From JAFECT01 sp964432415 (GTDB lineage: Bacteria > Pseudomonadota > Alphaproteobacteria > Caulobacterales > Caulobacteraceae): DNA of 64,000 nucleotides. Under the pieces are notes generated by a model. It saw only the letters and a list, made by a program, of their open reading frames with translations, was not told the DNA's origin and searched no databases. How positions within the stretch are numbered: position 1 is the stretch's first letter; the number at the start of each line of letters is the position of its first letter. The DNA is taken from NCBI GenBank assembly GCA_964432415.1, contig CAYSNW010000003.1, positions 62,001 to 126,000 on the forward strand, in the 5' to 3' direction. Shown here piece after piece: positions 59,993 through 64,000 of this stretch. The translations under genes were made by a program, and so were the position numbers.

Positions 59993-61192
59993 ATGCCGCA
60001 GTCCTCCTCCGAGTCCTGGACCTACGTCCCCACCCAGCGTTACCGCATCTTTCTCCTCTTCTGCGCCGCCGTGTTCCTGGCCGGCGGACTGGCCCTGCTC
60101 GGCTGGTGCCTGTTCAAGGGCGAGGCGTCGTGGGGGCCGTGGGCGCGGCCGCTGCTGATCTTTTTCGGCTCGATCTGTCTGCTGGCGGCGGCCTACATGG
60201 GCTGGGGCGCGTTCCGGGTCGCGCTCACGATCACGCCGGGCCGGATCACCGTGCAGGGGCCGTTCGTCGAGCGGGGCATGAACCGGTCGGAGATCGCGGG
60301 CTTCCGGGCCCTGCCGGCGCAGAGTGGCGTACCGCCCCGGGCGATCCTGGTCGCGCGCGATCTCGACGTGAAGCCGTTGATCGTCACCTTCTACCAGCCC
60401 GACGCCCGGCTTTATGCCTGGTTCGATGGCGTGGAGGATCTGGACGCCAAGGACCTGAGGGCCTCGCAGCAGGCGGTCATGGCCTCCCATGACCTGGGAG
60501 ACACCCCCGCGGAGCGGGCCGAACGCCTGAAGCTGCTTCGGCGCATCGCCTATGCCTGCAACCTGGTGGGCGCGGCGATCCTGGTCTGGGCCTGGCTGTT
60601 TCCGCGGCCCTATGTGGCGGCGATCCTGGCCTGCGCCCTCGCGCCGCCGGCGGCGATGGCGATCATGCTGTGGTCCAAGGGCCAGATCGTGCCGGTCGAG
60701 GCGAAGCAGACGGAGGCGCGGCCCAGCGTGTGGGGTCTGATCTTCGCCGGCTGGGGCCTGCTGCTGCGCGCCATTCTCGACGTCGACAGCCTGGACTGGT
60801 GGCCCGCCATCCTGGCCGGGACGGTGGTCGGGGTGGCGATGAGCGCCCTGTTTACAGTGCTGACCACGCCGGACGCCCGCAACAAGACCATCCGCTACGG
60901 GCTGCCGTTCCTGCTGGTTCCCATGGCCTGGGGGGCGGTGGTGGAGGCCAACACCCTGCTGGACCACAGCCCGGCGCAGGTGTTCCAGGCCACGGTCCTG
61001 GACAAGCACGAGACCAGCGGCAAGGCGCACACCTTCGACCTGACCCTGTCGCCCTGGGGGCCGCGCAGCAAGGCGGAGGACGTCAGCGTCGACCCCGGCC
61101 GCTACGCCGGCCTGAGCGTGGGCGAGAAGGCCTGTGTCTATATGCACCCGGGCGCGTTCAAGCTGCGCTGGATCACCGTCGAGCGCTGCTGA
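59993..61192 (+). CDS. Multi-pass membrane protein of unknown function
   Basis: 399 residues from ATG 59993, 7 bases after GGGAG; an ATG at 59987 is too close to that site. About six to seven hydrophobic helices: two near residues 20-70, then a soluble PH-like segment (FRVALTITPGRITVQGPFVERGM, with FRALPAQSG), a pair near 190-230, and others near 255-320. The C-terminal domain (FQATVLDKHETSGKAHTFDLTL) is soluble and beta-rich. I do not recognise the family. On the opposite strand to its neighbours, it separates UPF0262 from maf. Confidence 0.7.
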   Translation: MPQSSSESWTYVPTQRYRIFLLFCAAVFLAGGLALLGWCLFKGEASWGPWARPLLIFFGSICLLAAAYMGWGAFRVALTITPGRITVQGPFVERGMNRSEIAGFRALPAQSGVPPRAILVARDLDVKPLIVTFYQPDARLYAWFDGVEDLDAKDLRASQQAVMASHDLGDTPAERAERLKLLRRIAYACNLVGAAILVWAWLFPRPYVAAILACALAPPAAMAIMLWSKGQIVPVEAKQTEARPSVWGLIFAGWGLLLRAILDVDSLDWWPAILAGTVVGVAMSALFTVLTTPDARNKTIRYGLPFLLVPMAWGAVVEANTLLDHSPAQVFQATVLDKHETSGKAHTFDLTLSPWGPRSKAEDVSVDPGRYAGLSVGEKACVYMHPGAFKLRWITVERC

Positions 61193-61195
61193 CGG

Positions 61196-61669
61196 TCAAC
61201 GGCGGCTCAGGGCGCAGATCAGGGTGAACAGCCTGCGCCCGGTCTCGTGGTCGATCTCGATCTTGCCGTCCAGCCGTTCGCGCAGCAAGACCGCGCCCTC
61301 GTTGTGGAGCCCCCGCCGGCCCATGTCGATCGCCTCGATCTGGCCCGGACTGGCGTCGCGCACAGCCTCATAATAGCTGTCGCAGACCAGGAAATAGTCC
61401 TTCACCACCTTGGCGAAGGGGGTCATGGACAGCATGTGGCGCCGGGCGTAGTCCGGCCCGGTCACGTCGAAGACCAGCCGGTTCTCCTCGAAGGCCAGGC
61501 GCAGCTGGTAGGGACCGCCGGCCGAGCCCTCGGGACGGAAGCTGTTCTGTTCGACCAGGTCGAAGATCGCCACCTGGCGGTCGTGCTCGATGTCGGCGCT
61601 GGGGGCGGCGACCACCGAAGCCGGATCCAGCTCGACCCGGTTCAGCCGGTGCGGCCCCGGCGCGCTCAC
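61196..61669 (-). CDS. UPF0262 family protein
   Basis: 157 residues from a GTG at 61669 whose TGA overlap with the upstream gene (GTGA) shows translational coupling; length and start fit the family (about 158). Conserved blocks: EHDRQVAIFDLVEQNSF, MTPFAKVVKDYFLVCDSYYEA, and IEAIDMGRRGLHNEGA. It is found almost only in alphaproteobacteria; the function is unknown. Third gene of murA-DUF2948-UPF0262. Confidence 0.92.
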   Translation of the reverse strand: MSAPGPHRLNRVELDPASVVAAPSADIEHDRQVAIFDLVEQNSFRPEGSAGGPYQLRLAFEENRLVFDVTGPDYARRHMLSMTPFAKVVKDYFLVCDSYYEAVRDASPGQIEAIDMGRRGLHNEGAVLLRERLDGKIEIDHETGRRLFTLICALSRR

Positions 61670-62111
61670 GCGCTTTCCGTGTCGTGGGTGGGCGCCCGCT
61701 TCGCCGGCCAGGCCTTCGACAGATCCGCCAGCACCGCGTCGACGCATTCGACCTCGGCGCGCAGGTCGCCGCCGCCGGCGAAGCCCAGCAGCACCACACC
61801 CCCCGGCGCCTCGCCCGGCGTGAACTCCAGCGCCAGCAGCTCGACCACCGCGTCCTTGCGGTCGCGCCGGAGCCGGCGCGCCTTGACCGAGAGCACGCCG
61901 CCGAACTGCAGCGCCGAACGCACCCGCTCGGCCCCGCCCTCGGCCGTCTCCCAGCGGAAGCGGTTGAAGGTGATGGTCAGGGTCCGGGCCCTGGGCTCCC
62001 AGTGGATGTCGCCGATCTTGGTCACCGCGTCCTGCAGGGCGGCCGAGATGATGCTCAGGTCGTCGGCGTCTTCGGCCAGCAGCTTCAGGTTCGGCTTGGC
62101 GTCGGCCATGC

Positions 62112-62115
<4 letters not shown>
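61666..62115 (-). CDS. DUF2948 family protein
   Basis: 149 residues; the start at 62115 overlaps the murA stop by 4 bases. Opening: LKLLAEDADDLSIISAALQD; middle: RTLTITFNRFRWE; end: LGFAGGGDLRAEVECVDAVLADL. This matches DUF2948, which sits beside murA in many alphaproteobacteria. Predicted soluble. Function unknown; the conserved position suggests a link with cell-wall synthesis. Confidence 0.9.
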
Positions 62116-63398
<1,283 letters not shown>

Positions 63399-63570
63399 GG
63401 AGTTCCTTGAGCGGCGCCTGATCCCACGCGGAGGGCGCCCGTGTTGAAGGCTATCTAAACAGCCAAAGGGGCGGGCGAAAGGGCCAAACCGCGCGCGGGG
63501 AAGACGGGGCGAACGGCCATGCTAAGGTCCGCCTCCGTCGCAGGAGGCGTCCGAGTCGGAGAGGGTCGCG

Positions 63571-64000
63571 ATGGCGTACCTGTACCGCGTGCTGGCCGCG
63601 CTTTCGAGCGGCCTGCTGCTCTATCTGGGTCAGGGCCTGCATCCGATGGCCTGGTGCCTGTGGCTGGCCCCGGCGCCCCTGCTGGTCGCCGCCTTGTCCG
63701 CCGGTTTCCTCGAGGCCTGGGGCCTGAGCCTCCTGGCCGGGCTGATCGGCCAGGCGGGCATGTTCTCCTACCTTGCCGGACTGATCGGCAAGCCGGGCGC
63801 GGCCCTGGTCTGCCTGCTCGGCGCCGTGATGCTGGGCGCCATCACCTTGACCGCGCGTGGCGTGATGCGCCGCTCCGACCACTGGCTGCTGCCCTTCGCC
63901 TTTCCTGTCGCCGCGGCCGGCTTCGACACCCTGGTGGCGGCGGTTTCGCCTCACGGCAGCGCGGGCAGCTGGGCCTACAGCCAGATGGACGTCCTGCCCG
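63571..64000 (+). CDS. Apolipoprotein N-acyltransferase-like membrane protein (3' end outside window)
   Basis: 143 residues are visible from ATG 63571, which follows GGAGAGGG. Four to five hydrophobic helices precede a segment with SPHGSAGSWAYSQMDVLP, which resembles the GSW-x(3)-YSQ block that opens the nitrilase-like catalytic domain of Lnt. An intact Lnt would be about 500-550 residues with a Glu-Lys-Cys triad further on, not seen here. The alternative is a related membrane-anchored nitrilase. Confidence 0.7.
   Translation, partial: MAYLYRVLAALSSGLLLYLGQGLHPMAWCLWLAPAPLLVAALSAGFLEAWGLSLLAGLIGQAGMFSYLAGLIGKPGAALVCLLGAVMLGAITLTARGVMRRSDHWLLPFAFPVAAAGFDTLVAAVSPHGSAGSWAYSQMDVLP

Overview
The window is about 64 kb of GC-rich DNA (high G/C at third codon positions, long antisense open frames) from an alphaproteobacterium, most probably Caulobacteraceae (Caulobacter/Phenylobacterium-like). 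Support: alphaproteobacterial families UPF0262, DUF2948, DUF2849 and DUF934; a murA/maf/RNase G/yacG neighbourhood; a tRNA-His with A73 and a G1-U72 pair; several TonB-dependent receptors with their own exbB-exbD-tonB set; and many secreted peptidases. The genus cannot be fixed from the sequence alone. No insertion sequence, phage, CRISPR array or rRNA was found.

Layout. 1-9.5 kb looks like a catabolic or detoxification locus: TonB receptor (cut by the window start), type-B carboxylesterase, a short Tat-signal protein, AraC and GntR/FCD regulators, an ACS-type MFS transporter, an FAD monooxygenase and an acetyltransferase. 9.6-27.8 kb holds two tandem lipoproteins, tRNA 2-selenouridine synthase, a methanethiol methyltransferase-like protein, a VWA protein and five secreted metallo/serine peptidases (M1/M61-like, M61, S46, a small HExxH protein, M13), mixed with acetyltransferases, a GST and several intergenic palindromic repeats. 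27.9-38.9 kb is a sulfur region: cysK, then cysG-DUF2849-cysI-(DUF934/cysH fusion) divergent from a LysR gene, then a metX-metB-aspartokinase/homoserine dehydrogenase operon under a clearly recognisable SAM-I (S-box) riboswitch. 39.1-42.5 kb is an EmrAB-like efflux operon with its TetR regulator; argE follows. 43.7-50.2 kb is a minus-strand run of permease, aminotransferase, LytS-like kinase and LytTR regulator with overlapping ends, followed by a TonB receptor. 50.3-54.7 kb carries unknown secreted proteins and a NarL-type regulator/kinase pair encoded convergently with a 31-bp overlap. 54.8-57.9 kb: tRNA-His, tonB-exbD-exbB, tRNA-Phe. 57.9-64 kb: yacG, a short RNase E/G, maf, a membrane protein on the opposite strand, UPF0262, DUF2948, murA and the start of an apolipoprotein N-acyltransferase-like gene.

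How it works together. The TonB/ExbBD complex would energise the two receptors here and others elsewhere. The cys genes reduce APS to sulfide (APS reductase, siroheme sulfite reductase, siroheme synthase) and fix it in cysteine (CysK). The met genes, switched by SAM, carry aspartate-derived carbon and cysteine sulfur towards methionine. The secreted peptidases suggest scavenging of protein.

Most notable: (1) the SAM-I riboswitch before metX-metB-hom with an ACT-less fused aspartokinase/homoserine dehydrogenase; (2) a 147-bp (49-codon) palindromic repeat lying in frame between a DUF934 domain and the APS reductase, joining them into one reading frame; (3) repeat elements that stop within four bases of stop codons; (4) three 20/21-bp spaced direct repeats before the AraC gene; (5) a short RNase G lacking its zinc-link region, translationally coupled to the zinc-ribbon protein YacG.
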